DNA of 64,000 nucleotides, taken from contig JARHVA010005486.1 in the NCBI GenBank assembly GCA_037957365.1, positions 946,001-1,010,000 of the forward strand, in the 5' to 3' direction. Positions 11,118-21,697 of the stretch are shown here, one piece after another (within the stretch, counting starts at the first letter, position 1; each line of letters starts with the position of its first letter). The position numbers were made by a program, and so were the translations under genes. The stretch is from Torreya grandis (Eukaryota; Streptophyta; Pinopsida; Cupressales; Taxaceae). A model generated the notes under the pieces. That model was not told the origin of the DNA. It made no database searches and saw nothing but the letters and a program-made list of their open reading frames with translations.

Positions 11118-12368
11118 TGATCCGTAAACTCCATCGATAAACTCAAAATAAAGTTTGATATACGAATACTAAATTTCTCAAAACTTATCAAATTCTCAAA
11201 AAAATCAAAAGAACTTGCAAAATGTTTTGGCATAAAACATTCTCGATTGTTGAACCATTTTTTTTAATAACATTGTGTTATCATTGTCAAAATGAAGATT
11301 ACTTGCATTAGTTCATTTACTATTTAAACCAAATCAAAAAATTGAAACAAAATCATGCATCAAAATGACAATTACCAAAAAAAAAACATGAAACATGATA
11401 ACGGAGTTCAGCTCAACAATTGATGCCTACATCTCTGGGTTCTCCAAAGGAGTGGACCATTTCCATTGAGGGCACTTCAAACACCTGGAAACAATAAACA
11501 ACTTTCCTACAAGTTTATCTCTCAATGCAAAAATTCACCTTCACCATGACTGATAATCAAGCCTAGCACCTTAAAATTTCATGAGTCTTCATACCTGCAA
11601 AGTTGCTTTAAAAGTCCTAAAAATCTCCTAAATGGGATGAAAAATACTCCTCCAATTTGCAAATTGGATAAAAAGAGTATTAATACTATGTATTATGGCT
11701 AGAAAATGGATAAAAATCCATTACATAAGCTTTCCCAAAGCTTTTACAAAGTCTTAGCCTCTTAAAATAAAAAACACAGTTTAGAACTTTTTTTATTCAA
11801 ATACAAATTCGTGCCTTTATACTCAGTTACAAGCCTGTAGCACAAGCGGTCAAGGCTATTTAATTTTGAGCGGCAGGTCAGGGGTTCAAACCACCTCCCA
11901 CCTTTCTAGGTGCCTTGACTGAGTATGAATCAGCCTCTCCTTATTGGGCATGCTCAGGCTCTCCTCCCTAGGTGCTAAGCATGCAGTTTGAATGCTTTGA
12001 CTTCTTCTTTCCCTCCTTTTTGGTGCCTTGGACTTTGAAAATATCAAATGACATGTGAATAAAAAACACCTAAGACAATTTTTTTGCATCTAATTTTTTT
12101 TCCATGTGTTAAATGGTTATTAGCCCACTTGGAATTTAAACAATGCCATGTGTTGACCTCTGATAGGTCCAAATGTCGATATGTTCTCGAAACATGTGCC
12201 AAATGTTGTGAGTGATTTTTTTGACAAATCTTTAAATGACCATATCTTGAGCATTTGGACTCCATTTTGCAAACTGCAAAAAGTGTCAGAAAGCTCTTGA
12301 CAAGATCTTTAGTGTGCCACCATTGAAACTCTAACTTGAAACCTTTTTTATAACCCAATTTTTTATCA
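11118..12368 (-). repeat. 3' LTR (left) of the nested gag-only element, 1251 bp
   Basis: Starts TGATCCGTAAACT and ends ...TTTTTTATCA on the plus strand, so on the minus strand it has TG...CA ends. Matches 15456-16708 throughout. The SINE-like module with A and B boxes lies at 11831-12050. The ORFs at 11886-12089 and 12044-12400 are not genes; the second has a decayed twin at 16456-16698 because both lie in the LTR. Confidence 0.9.
11831..12050 (+). repeat. tRNA-derived SINE-like module in the left LTR
   Basis: The plus strand has TAGCACAAGCGG (11838-11849), close to the Pol III A box, and 33 bases later GGTTCAAACC (11883-11892), a good B box. The bases around them can fold like D and T arms (AGCC...GGCT; AGGGG...CACCT with one mismatch). 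The orientation is opposite to the host element. The 3' limit is a guess; no clear tail is seen. A tRNA pseudogene head is an alternative. Confidence 0.55.
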
Positions 12369-12381
12369 CACCTCCCCAATG
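12369..12381 (-). promoter_or_regulatory. Polypurine tract
   Basis: The minus strand reads ATTGGGGAGGTG directly before the 3' LTR start TGATAAAAAATTGGG. It would prime plus-strand DNA synthesis. Confidence 0.6.
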
Positions 12382-13069
12382 GAAGGCTTTTGGTCTCCAA
12401 AAGTCCAATATCCCCTAAAATCTTATAATTGGTCTACTACATCAATAATAGAACCTAATCATAGTAAGAGGTATAAAAAATTGCATTAAAATGATTCACA
12501 ATCAAACTATAAAAATGCCTAATCCAAAGGCATGAGTAAGTGAATCTGCAACTGCCAAAGTGATTACAACATACCAAAACTCCCTGCCCAAATGTCACAT
12601 CCTATAAAGTAGTGAATTACCAAAAATTGAAACAACTCCCAATGTAACTACAAGACAAGTTTATAATGCCAACAACATACAATATATGTTGTGGACATGT
12701 TGCAATATAATGCCCTAGTATGGGACTTATATGTTAAGCAAAATGTAAACAACCAAAAGTGTATGTTGCCTAACATCTAAACATGCCCAAAGGGTCTTAA
12801 CAATGCATCTATATATCCATGTGCAAAAATAGATACATTCAAAATAGAAGTCTAATAAGTGTTGTAAGGAATTGACTCAACCTACAAAATGCATTCTGCT
12901 ATTATCTCCAACTGATCAAATGAGTTCAAGTCCTCTAGACATCTCACACAGCATAAATAGGAGATTCAAAACTTTAGAGTTATCAAAAAGTGAGAATTGA
13001 AAAACTTCATATGATAAACCTATCTTGAAGTGTTCCCACAGACTCTAATCTACATCTATCAAAGCTTAT

Positions 13070-14129
13070 TCATTCCCTTAGGTGAATTCTTAACCATGCT
13101 TTGCAAAAGAATGTAGTGATAAACCACTTAACCATTTCTTTCTTCCTAGTGAAATTGATTGTCTTAGTGGATTCCTTAGCATCATTATGGATTGATTTAA
13201 CTTCATTAACCTTAGTAATAGGTTGATAAATCATCTTAGTTCTAACATTACTTGAATGTGAAGATGCATGAAGCTTAAAACATCTATCAATCCTATGTCC
13301 ACTCACTTTTACAATGAGTACAAACATCCTTTTTAGGTGAGGGTCCCCTTTTTCCAATTCCCAAATTAACATAAGAATGGTCTTTAAAACATGCAATCTG
13401 CTTCAACAAAGCATTTTGTTTCCAACAATTCTTATCACTATGGTTATTCATCCCACAAAAAGTGCATGGAAATAATTGCATTATCTTCTATACATTATAT
13501 CCAAATTTCTTAAAAGTATCAATTGGATCAGAAGATTTAGTGTAGGAATCAGAAGGTGGAATATCAATACCTCTTTTACCTTTACACCTTTGAACTAGTG
13601 GCCTAGAACCTTCACTATTGGAAGCTCATCTTCCTTTAGCCATGGAAGAAACTTCTCCATCATCCACCTACACACTAGTATAACCCAAACCTGCATGAAG
13701 AGGTCTATGCTCAACTTGAATTGGGTTAGATATACCTTAGCTATCTCTACCAAGTCCTCCTCCATTTTAACCCATTTTAAATAATAATTTAGATCATATG
13801 CCCTTAGTGTATCTTTCAAAATCACCAAAAACAATATTACTAGAATCTGAATCTAAAATGGTAGAAGAAGATGAAGATTCCTGTGGTTGAAAACTTACAC
13901 TGCATTCAGTCATAGTCTCTACATCTAAAGTTGAAGGCTTTACCTTTTCACACTCACCACATTGCAATCTAATCAAGAGCTCATCCTTGGATTCAAGATT
14001 TGATTTCAAACTTACAATTTTCTCTTTAAAGGAATAGAGCTTGCATCTCAAGAATGCATTCTCATCCTGAATTTGGCTATTGATGTTTTCAAGCTCTTCC
14101 ATCATAGATTTATGTGACAACTTGCCCAT
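13070..14129 (-). pseudogene. Gag remnant with coiled coil and two CCHC zinc knuckles
   Basis: From high to low coordinate: the open stretch 13794-14129 begins MGKLSHKSMMEELENINSQI and has heptad-like spacing up to about residue 60, then a Ser-rich segment; 13595-13834 overlaps it in another frame; 13293-13481 contains CTFCGMNNHSDKNC, an exact CX2CX4HX4C knuckle, and starts a second one (CTHCK) that is completed in the next frame (SGHRIDRC, in 13070-13396). At least two frameshifts are therefore present. The coiled coil before paired knuckles resembles Gag of plant Copia/SIRE-like elements, but the capsid domain itself is not clear. The N-terminal coding part upstream of 14129 is separated from the PBS by the solo LTR. 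Confidence 0.7.
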
Positions 14130-14158
14130 GGTTTCCTACAAACACACTAATTCTACAA

Positions 14159-14163
14159 TTGCA
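14159..14163. repeat. Target site duplication of solo LTR (left), TTGCA
   Basis: Identical to 15348-15352. Confidence 0.85.
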
Positions 14164-15347
14164 TGTTAGGTTGTGGAGCTAAAAGCTTCACTGATGCAAG
14201 AAGGGAAGGAGGTTGTGAAGGGTTGCAGAGTGTCACAGACACCAGTGTCGATCAGGCCAACTGACGTCAGTAGGATCAGACAAGAAGGCAACCAACGTCG
14301 GTCAGAAGTCGGCCAGCGTCGGCACCCCCTAGGTAGACAGGGACCAACATCGGTCACCTGTGTGGTTTGGACTATGAATGTTACGGGCAGTTAGCTAACG
14401 AACCAAGTGTTTGCATGTCAAGAGCCAAATTTAGACTAGAAGTTGTGGATCTAATTATTGTAATTAGGTGTCTAATTATTGTTTACATGAGATCTATTTA
14501 AGAGACTCATTGGTTGTATTATAAACTTGTGCTGGAGAGTAAGAGAGCAATAATATAAGCTCCTTCAGAGAGAAGAGAGAAATGGTGTGTTCCTCCTAGT
14601 GCCACAGTACCAAGTGTGGGTGTTAGATTGGAGAATCAGTTGGGTTCTTCATGTATGTATGATCTTGGTCATCAGGTGAGCATGGATTCTATAGGAGATC
14701 TACATGGTAAGTAAGATCATTAATCTGTAGGTGTGTGTGTGTGTGTGTGCAAGGTCAAGGTTCACAGGTGTGCAGAACTAGATTGATTTATAGGTGTGCA
14801 AGATCAGATAGGACAACAACACAATAAGGAGCAGAATCAGGTGGGATCTACTTGGAGTATAGTGGGTACTCATAGAGAGCAAAGAAGAAGGCAAGGAAGA
14901 TCCTTCCATAAGTAAGATCATTTGAGGTGTAGGTTGTTGCAGGTTTAGGGGAGATCTACTTGAAGTACTTTGTGTACTTGTGGAGTGCGTGGAGCACTTG
15001 TGGAGTGCATGGAGCATAGGTGTACTAGCAGTAGTGGATACTGGCTGGTTGGAGGTGAACACCAACTCTGTGTTTGATTTGGGTGTTGGGACCTAAGGGA
15101 GAGAGCTTTGAGGGAAGATTTACTGTTTATGCCCTAGAGGTGTGGGAGCCCTAGAGGTGTGTAAGGAAGAACTATGGCAGCCTTCTTTGTTGTATTTCCT
15201 TCTGAAAGAGTTTTAATACAAGTTGTGTATTGTCTCTCATATTCTGTGTTATTTTTGAATTCTAGTTACTTGTGTATTCAAGTTAATTTTTGCATGTTAA
15301 GTTGCTTGGTAATCAATTGTGTGCTTCCAGTTATTTATTTCCCAACA
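14164..15347 (+). mobile_element. Solo LTR, 1184 bp, with perfect TTGCA target duplication
   Basis: Starts TGTTAGG and ends CCCAACA, near-perfect inverted ends, flanked on both sides by TTGCA. No internal region or second LTR is present, so it is the product of LTR-LTR recombination. It contains a richer GC block (14220-14350) with repeated GTCGG/GTCAG words, a GT run (14731-14748) and a short tandem repeat around GTGGAGTGC(A/G)TGGAGCA (14970-15018). Strand is inferred from a TATA-like stretch near 14520 and a T-rich end. Small ORFs in it (14173-14394, 14166-14357, 14778-15065, 15174-15365) are not supported as genes. Confidence 0.88.
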
Positions 15348-15352
15348 TTGCA
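15348..15352. repeat. Target site duplication of solo LTR (right), TTGCA
   Basis: Identical to 14159-14163. Confidence 0.85.
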
Positions 15353-15440
15353 CACTGCAATATAATCAAGTGATATGGATAACCAATAAATTGAAAGCAA
15401 CTGTCAAAACTCAATCAGAAGCTATCCCAGCTTTCTAATT

Positions 15441-15452
15441 GCTCTGATACCA
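15441..15452 (-). promoter_or_regulatory. Primer binding site, perfect match to tRNA-iMet type
   Basis: The minus strand reads TGGTATCAGAGC, three bases inside the 5' LTR. This fixes the element orientation as minus. Confidence 0.9.
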
Positions 15453-15455
15453 ACT

Positions 15456-16708
15456 TGATTCGTAAACTACATTGATAAACTCAAAGTGAAGTTTTAAATA
15501 TATGAATATTGAATTTCTCAAAAATTATCAAATTCTCAAAAAACTCAAAAGAACCTGCAAAATGTTTTGGCATAAAACATTCTCGGTTGTTGAACTGGTT
15601 TTTTTAATAACATTGTGTTATCATTGTCAAAATGAAGATTACTTACATGAGTTCATTTACTATTTAAACCAAATTATCAAACTAAAACAAAATCATGCAT
15701 CAAAATGACAATTACCAAAAAAAAACATGAAACATGATAACAGAGTTTGGCTCAATAATTGATGCCTACAACTCTGGGTTCTCCAAAGGAGTGGACCATT
15801 TCCATTAAGGGCACTTCAAACACCTGGAAACAATAAACAACTTTCCTGCAAGTTGATCTCTCAATGTAAAAATTCACCTTCACCGTGACTGATAAATCAA
15901 GCCTAGCACCTTTGAATTATGTGAGTCTTCATACCTATAAAGTTGCTTTAAAAGTCCTAAAAATCTCCTAAATGGGATGAAAAATACTCCTCTAATATGA
16001 AAATTGAATAAAAAGAGTATTAATACTATGTATTATGGCCAGAAAATGGATAAAAAGTCATTATATAAGCTTTCCCAAAGCTTTTACAAAGTCTCGCCTC
16101 TTAAAATAAAAAACATTGTCTAGAACTTTTTTTATTCAAATACAAATTCATGCCTTTATACTTAGTCACAAGCCTGTAGCACGAGCGATCAAGGATATTC
16201 AATTTTGGGCCGCAAGTTAGGGGTTCAAACCACCTCCCAGCTTTCTAGGTGCCTTGACTGAGTATGAATCAACCTCTCCTTGTTGGGTGTGCTCAGGCTC
16301 TCCTCCCTAGGTGCCAAGCATGTAGTTTGAACACTTTGACTTCTTCTTTCCCTCCTTTTTAGTGCCTTGGACTTTGAAAATATCAAATGACATGTGAATA
16401 AAAAACACCTAAGCCAATTTTTTTACATCTAATTTTTTTTCCATGTGTCAAATGGCTATTGGCCCACTTGGAATTTCAACAGTGCCATGTGTCGACCTTC
16501 GATAGGTCTAAATGTTGATACATTCTCAAAACACGTGCCAAATGTCGTAAGTGATTTTTTTTGACAAATATTCAAATGACCATATTTTGAGCATCTAGAC
16601 TCTATTTTGTGAATCGTGAAAAGTGTCAAAAAGATTTTGATGAGCTCTACAGTGTGCCACCACTGAAACTCTGACTTGAAACCTTTTTTAGAACCCAATT
16701 TCTGATAA
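15456..16708 (-). repeat. 5' LTR (right) of the nested gag-only element, 1253 bp
   Basis: Full-length partner of 11118-12368. Many differences between the two are C/T or G/A changes at CG dinucleotides, for example the stretch near 16495-16550 against 12160-12215. The ends are TGATTCG... and ...TGATAA, where the terminal CA appears mutated. Confidence 0.9.
16171..16390 (+). repeat. tRNA-derived SINE-like module in the right LTR
   Basis: Same module as at 11831: the A-box region TAGCACGAGCGA (16177-16188) and the B box GGTTCAAACC (16222-16231). Presence in both LTRs means it was in the LTR before the last transposition. Confidence 0.55.
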
Positions 16709-16713
16709 TTTTG
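16709..16713. repeat. Target site duplication (right), TTTTG
   Basis: Partner of TTGTG at 11113-11117, one mismatch. Confidence 0.6.
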
Positions 16714-17430
16714 GGTGAAGGAGCCAACTATAGTAAAGAGAGAAAACCATCACTAAGAGAAGGTGGGGTTAGTGGAAAGACTGGATAAGGCTCAACTGAA
16801 GGAGCGATAGGATCAAAAATAGGAAGAAATAACTATAGAGGGAGTGTGAATGGGATCCAAGCCAGGCTCTATTAAGGGATGGTTGGGGTCTATAAAAGGC
16901 TAAAGGGAAGTCACAAGCATCTTAGGGATAAGTTGGCTAGAGGGGTTGTGGTATCTAGCAAAGTGATAGGGACTAGTCATAACATGATCCATAAGCATAC
17001 TCCTAAGAGGTCCTTTAAAAACTAGAGGTGTGTGCACCATATCTACCTTGCAATAAAGAGGAAAAATACTAAAATTAGGAAAAATATAGGATGGAATACT
17101 AGAAGATATACTAAAAGACTAAAGTAATAAAGAACAATAATGAATAATCTTAGCATCTTGGGCCTAAACAAGACCTCCTAAGAATGGATTATCTAAGGTA
17201 TAACAATCATCATAATCAGGTGTATGAAGATCAATGACATAGGTAGGGATGACCTTGTCATCCAGTGTGGTGTGATGAATGGAATGTAGAGTCTTAGTTA
17301 AGACAATGGGGATGTCATCACAAGGTGGTTGATAAGAATGAGGTTGCAAGGAAGTAGGAAGCTAAGAGATGAGATGAGGTGAGAGATTTAAAGTTTTAAT
17401 ATTGAGAGTGATCTCACTAGGTTCATCATC
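16714..17430 (-). pseudogene. Pro-rich coding remnant downstream of the protease
   Basis: The minus-strand frame is protein-like but broken; it includes VHTPLVFKGPLRSMLMDHVM and a Pro-rich tail running into the nested insertion, and the open stretch 17164-17349. No RT motif is found. It could be the linker between protease and RT. Function is not assigned. Confidence 0.4.
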
Positions 17431-17438
17431 ATCCAAAT

Positions 17439-18065
17439 CTAGGAGGTTATGCAGTATATTCCCAATGAGTTTGATATGACTATTGTAACCTTAGGTGGAA
17501 TTGATAGGAAAGTTAAACCATTGAGATTCATAAAATGAAATGTTTGGTAAAGGTTCAAGGGTACCAATCTTGAATACACCATGATCTTGGAATTGTTCAA
17601 AATTCTAAGGATTGGTGTCACCTTGAAACCTATAGATGGATCCATTGTGTGGAAATTTGACACATGGAAAGTGGAAGAGGAAACTTCCCTCATATGATGA
17701 GCCCATGGCCTACCAATAAAAATGTTATATAATAGAGGAAAATTGAAGATCATCACCTTCACATGAATGGTGATAGGTGGGATGATAATGGGGAGCCACA
17801 TACAACCTAAAGGAGGAATTTGCCTTCAATCATAGCCTTGACATGTGTTTTGTATGGACTTGATATTACACTTATAATATCTAAGTGTTTTGATAAAATC
17901 AAGAGAGGCAACACAAGTGCCAAAACCTTCATCAATCAAAGTACACTTGACTTGGATATCACTAATTTGGACACTGATAAAAAGGGGATGATCATCCACA
18001 TGAAGTAAAATCTCATTGGGGATCATATAAGTAATGAGAAATTTGAAAGAAAGAGAAGTTTCCAT
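17439..18065 (-). pseudogene. Retropepsin-like aspartic protease, Tat-like Ty3 element
   Basis: The protease cleaves the retroelement polyprotein. The open stretch 17826-18065 contains VKCTLIDEGFGTCVASLDFI, where L-I-D-E-G stands for the usual D-(S/T/N)-G active site, followed by a conserved-looking IKTLRYYK. After a frame change, 17439-17801 has IPPITIHVKVMIFNFPLLYN and then IFIGRPWAHHM, the GRPW block characteristic of Tat/Ogre-type proteases. Together they give nearly the full domain. The frameshift or stop near 17800-17826 disables it. Position 17827-18008 also reads open on the other strand, a shadow. Confidence 0.8.
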
Positions 18066-18101
18066 TATTTAATCAACATGTATGGACATCTCTTCACACT
18101 A

Positions 18102-18692
18102 TTATAAAATACTATCTTCAGTTTCAGATAATGTGGTTTTGCATCCTGCTAGGGGAGGATGAGGGATGTTCATTTCAAACAAAAGATACATAAGATGGTT
18201 ATGATGATGTGGAGAGGTCTGTATAAGTTTAAGAAATGGAATTTGAGATGGGATATTAGTAAGTTTTGTGATAGGATCCCATTCATCATAACCCATAAGA
18301 GGACTATTAGAAAGAGGTACATAGTGTTGAAAGAGGTGCTCAAAAGGAGGAACTAAAGTACATGTGAATTTATGTTGATAATAGGTATAAGGTTTAATTA
18401 TAGGATAAATTTGTTGATTAACTTGAGAGGATGGAGTAGTTGATTCAGGTTTGGTTTGAGAAGTGTTGATAGAATTTTGAGTATCATTAGTGATAAGTAT
18501 AGAGGTTGGAGGGATGGTAGAAATGGTATGGGAAGTGTTATCCAAGGGAAGTGTTGGAATTGGCTCATAAAAATATATGAGGTGTTTTTTCCCAAACTCA
18601 TTTAATTGAGTTAGAGAAGAATATTGGATAACATGAAAAATGTGAGATAATTGAGGTGTGTAGATAGGTTGAGGATCAATGAAAATAACCAC
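18102..18692 (-). pseudogene. Pro/Ser/Thr-rich linker between gag and protease
   Basis: A 196-residue open stretch, the longest uninterrupted ORF in the window, rich in Pro, Thr, Ser and His (for example LPLDNTSHTISTIPPTSILI). No catalytic motif is visible. It lies directly upstream of the protease in the same element, so it is most likely the gag-protease linker of the polyprotein. The overlapping ORFs 18159-18356 (+) and 18398-18601 (-) are shadows. Confidence 0.55.
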
Positions 18693-18695
18693 CCT

Positions 18696-20738
18696 TCATA
18701 TATTAGTCATATTAACCACATTCTCTTTAGGAGTTGTTTCAAGAAGACTATAAAAATTATTGGTAGATGTGGTAGGCTTGTCTTGGTTATCTTGGTGATT
18801 TGGAAGTGGATATTTATAGATGGCTAAGTGAACATTAGCTTGATTTAAAGCTTGAGATTTAGTTTGTGTTTCATGGGCTTTGAAATTAATGTCATAGGCT
18901 TGTTGGAAATTATGAAAGATAGAATCATGGTCAAAATTTGGACCAAGAAGGAAATCCACAACCAAATTACAAAGCTACCTATAGGTCTCATGAGAATGAC
19001 CCCAACTAGCATGAAACCAACAAATTTTTTTGGGATCATACCAAGATTTCAAAGGATGAGTGGGATCAAGTTCTCATGGGAGATGACTTGGTAGACTTTT
19101 TTGAAATTCCACTAAGGGTAAAGCTTAATGAACATTGATGTTTTGGTATAAATATAAATGAGGTTTTTTTTGGTTAGGAGGGGAATCTTATTCTAGAATT
19201 TGGTTGGGAACAATAGTTTAAATAGTATGAATGGTATCATAAGAGTCAGTGACACCATCATTAGTAGCATGATGATTCTTATTCTTGAGTAACATGCAAG
19301 TAACCATAGAAGGTTGGGATGGCTCAAATTTACACATAAGGAAATATTTATGCTTGGCTTGGTCAATGGCCTCTTCCAAAGTATGTGGAGAGAGAGACTC
19401 TAGACCTAATATACAACTTGGGAAAAAGAGCACTGGTAAATAGATGAAAGAGGTTATCATCTGCCATATTATGTTCACATTTATTAGACAAGGTCTTCCA
19501 TCATTTAATTAAATCTTAGGTGGTTTGAATCTCAAGTTTATTATAATTGATCAAATGGGCTAAGGTATTCTCAAGGAGATCACTTGTTTGGAACACTTGG
19601 ATTAGAGCATTTACAATTCTTCCAAACTAATGATGGAGTGAGATTTTTGGCTAGTAGATTTGTATCAACAAAGTTATTTAACTTGACTCAATATTTATAT
19701 AGATTTCCAAATGTATTTTTAAATCAAGAGTAGGATCAGCTGACCCATTGTAAGAAATGGTAGGGGTGATACCTCCTATATCAATATTAGCAATTTGAGA
19801 GGTAAGAGGTTCATTTTGAATATGCTTGATTATTTTATTATAAGAGGAGGTGGGAGAAATTTTTAATTACAAATTCCCCATGGTATTTGTTGAGGGTGGG
19901 TTTGAATATGGATAAGATGATTTTGCATTTTCATCATTTTATTTACATTGTTAACTTGGAAAGCATTCATTTGATTAAGATTTTTTAATAGAAATTGATG
20001 GGTTTAAGTTTTAGTATTAGAATTTTTTGAAGCATTAGAGTTGGTAGTAGTGGTTTGGGTACCATTATGGTTGTTAATAGGATCTTGAGAATAACTTTTA
20101 GTAAGTGAGGCATTAGTGGCATAATTTTCTTATGTGGTAAAAGATGGACTAGTAGAGGGATGAGAAGAAGCAAAACTAGATGCATGATTATCATGGGTAG
20201 TAATGATGCACTAGTGGAATAATTGAAAAGAATGGGTTTTGGAAGAGGCCAATAGTTGTATAACTTGCCATATTAGTAGAGATACTAGGCATGGAGGTAA
20301 AGGAAATCAAAGAAGAAGAAGTCATGGTATGAGAAGGCGTCAAAATAGAGGGAAGAGGCTAAGAAGTAAAGAAGCTATTATCCCCAAATCCATGTGATAA
20401 TATGGGAGAAAATGAATGGGGTCCTCAACTTGACCACTTATCATGAGATGGTAAATAGTAAAAGGATCCTTTCCTTGATGTTGAGGAAACTCATTGATGA
20501 AGAAGATCATTTTTGGTGTCTACTCTAATTTGGGTTTATCTTCAAATTAGATGAGAGGATTAATAAGTATAGAGGAATGAGGAAGGGTCAAATAGTTTGT
20601 AGTGTGTGTGGTTATATACACATTATTTTTGTCTAGGATAGGAGCCACAAGTTGCTTATGGGATAACCTATTAGGGTTGGTGAGACTCATCATATTTATT
20701 GAATTCAACTTAGTGTTGTCTTCAAATAAGAAGTTCAT
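18696..20738 (-). pseudogene. Gag remnant of the Tat-like element
   Basis: Several open stretches continue the frame upstream of the linker: 18696-18965, 18845-19039, 19218-19478 (LSPHTLEEAIDQAKHKYFL and a Cys-rich end), 19985-20194 and 20547-20738 (possible N terminus MNFLFEDNTKLNS). A W-G-H-S-H cluster near 19000 may be a decayed knuckle. There are many stops, so the capsid fold cannot be confirmed, but the position upstream of the protease supports Gag. Confidence 0.55.
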
Positions 20739-20816
20739 GGTGAAGGAGAGAGATTAGGGAAGGAAAAGTTGATGAAAAATAAAGGATATACAAAATATAG
20801 ATAAGATTATAGAGTT

Positions 20817-21030
20817 GATTGGGTCAACCTAGTACTAAAAATAGGGTATGAAAGGTAGCCTAATAAGGAGACAGAGTTAACTAGGTTGACTTAGTACTAT
20901 AATTTGAGATAATGGGTATCCTGATAAGGATTCATATTTGGCCAAGTTGACTTATTACTATAACCTATGATGAAAAAAGGAGTACTGGATTGAGTAGGTT
21001 AATTCAGTACTACAGTTAGGGAAAAAGATA
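20817..21030. repeat. Tandem repeat of about 60 bp, about 3.5 copies
   Basis: Each unit carries a GTTGACTTAGTACTA-like core (near 20822 as GTCAACCTAGTACTA, 20880, 20944 and 20998) followed by a purine-rich stretch. It lies just upstream of the gag start of the Tat-like element, so it may belong to its leader or LTR. Confidence 0.65.
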
Positions 21031-21697
21031 GTCTATAAGAGACTATGTCAAATAGAATGATAGTGTATCAAAAACAAGGAAATTTTTTGTAATGTACTTT
21101 AAATAAAGAAATGTAAGAAAACACACAACTAATTGGGTCAATTATAATGATCTAATTGAGGTACACAACATAAAACCTTGCACTAATGTTGGCCAATTCA
21201 AGTTTTTTCAATACAACATATAATGAGCAAAGAGCAAGAAGTCAACTAAAAAGTAAATGCTAAAAAAATAGTCATCCTAAATGTTTTTAGATTATTATAA
21301 ATTGTTATTTTAAGTCTAATATGGGATTTGGCTGAAAGTAGGGAACTATAAATCAATATATGGATGATTTTAGTACATTTAGGCTGAAAGGGATCTATGT
21401 TGGCAATGGTACTAGCTTGGTATTAGGGCCTACCCCCTCACTTCACAATCTTGCAATGATAAGGGTGTTGAGTGATTTTCCAATATATTTAATTAACCAT
21501 GTGTTTATACTTGGCCAAAAAACCAATTCAACTTCCCCCTTGGTGATGATATCCAAGTAGGTAGGCCTTGGGTAGATAAATGTTAAAATGCATTTTGAAA
21601 TTATGTGATTTGGTAGTGTGTGCAAGAAAGATAAAAATAGTGAAACATTTTGGTATATTGGAAAACTATCTAATTAGACTATGTGAGTTATTATAGG
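21031..21697. other. Unassigned spacer
   Basis: AT-rich with no gene or repeat boundary recognised. The ORF pair at 21360-21560 (+) and 21443-21625 (-) has no motif. Confidence 0.4.

Larger units (their letters stand above)
11118..16708 (-). mobile_element. Nested LTR retrotransposon carrying gag only (TR-GAG-like)
   Basis: Two long direct repeats (11118-12368 and 15456-16708) match over their whole length. On the minus strand the element has a perfect 12-nt iMet PBS (15441-15452) three bases inside the right LTR, a purine-rich tract next to the left LTR, and near-perfect 5 bp target duplications. The internal region holds only a broken gag with coiled coil and two CCHC knuckles. Without the solo LTR at 14164-15347 it is about 1.9 kb, too short for pol. 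This fits the non-autonomous class called TR-GAG in plants. It is inserted in the Tat-like element that resumes on both sides. Confidence 0.88.
10490..20760 (-). mobile_element. Tat-like Ty3/gypsy element, gag-protease region, split by a nested element
   Basis: The coding signal runs on the minus strand from about 20738 down to 16714 and resumes from 11112 to about 10490 after the nested element (11118-16708) is removed. Gag-like sequence, a Pro-rich linker and a clear aspartic protease are visible. No RT was found. The protease wording (GRPW block) is that of Tat/Ogre-like plant Ty3 elements. The LTRs were not identified. Many stops and frameshifts show an old copy. Confidence 0.65.

Noticed and set aside
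11838..11892. A functional nuclear tRNA gene
   Set aside because: The stems pair imperfectly, no acceptor stem is evident, and both copies lie in LTRs; a SINE head or tRNA relic is more likely.
14731..14748. GT microsatellite as a notable feature
   Set aside because: Short and ordinary; mentioned only within the solo LTR.
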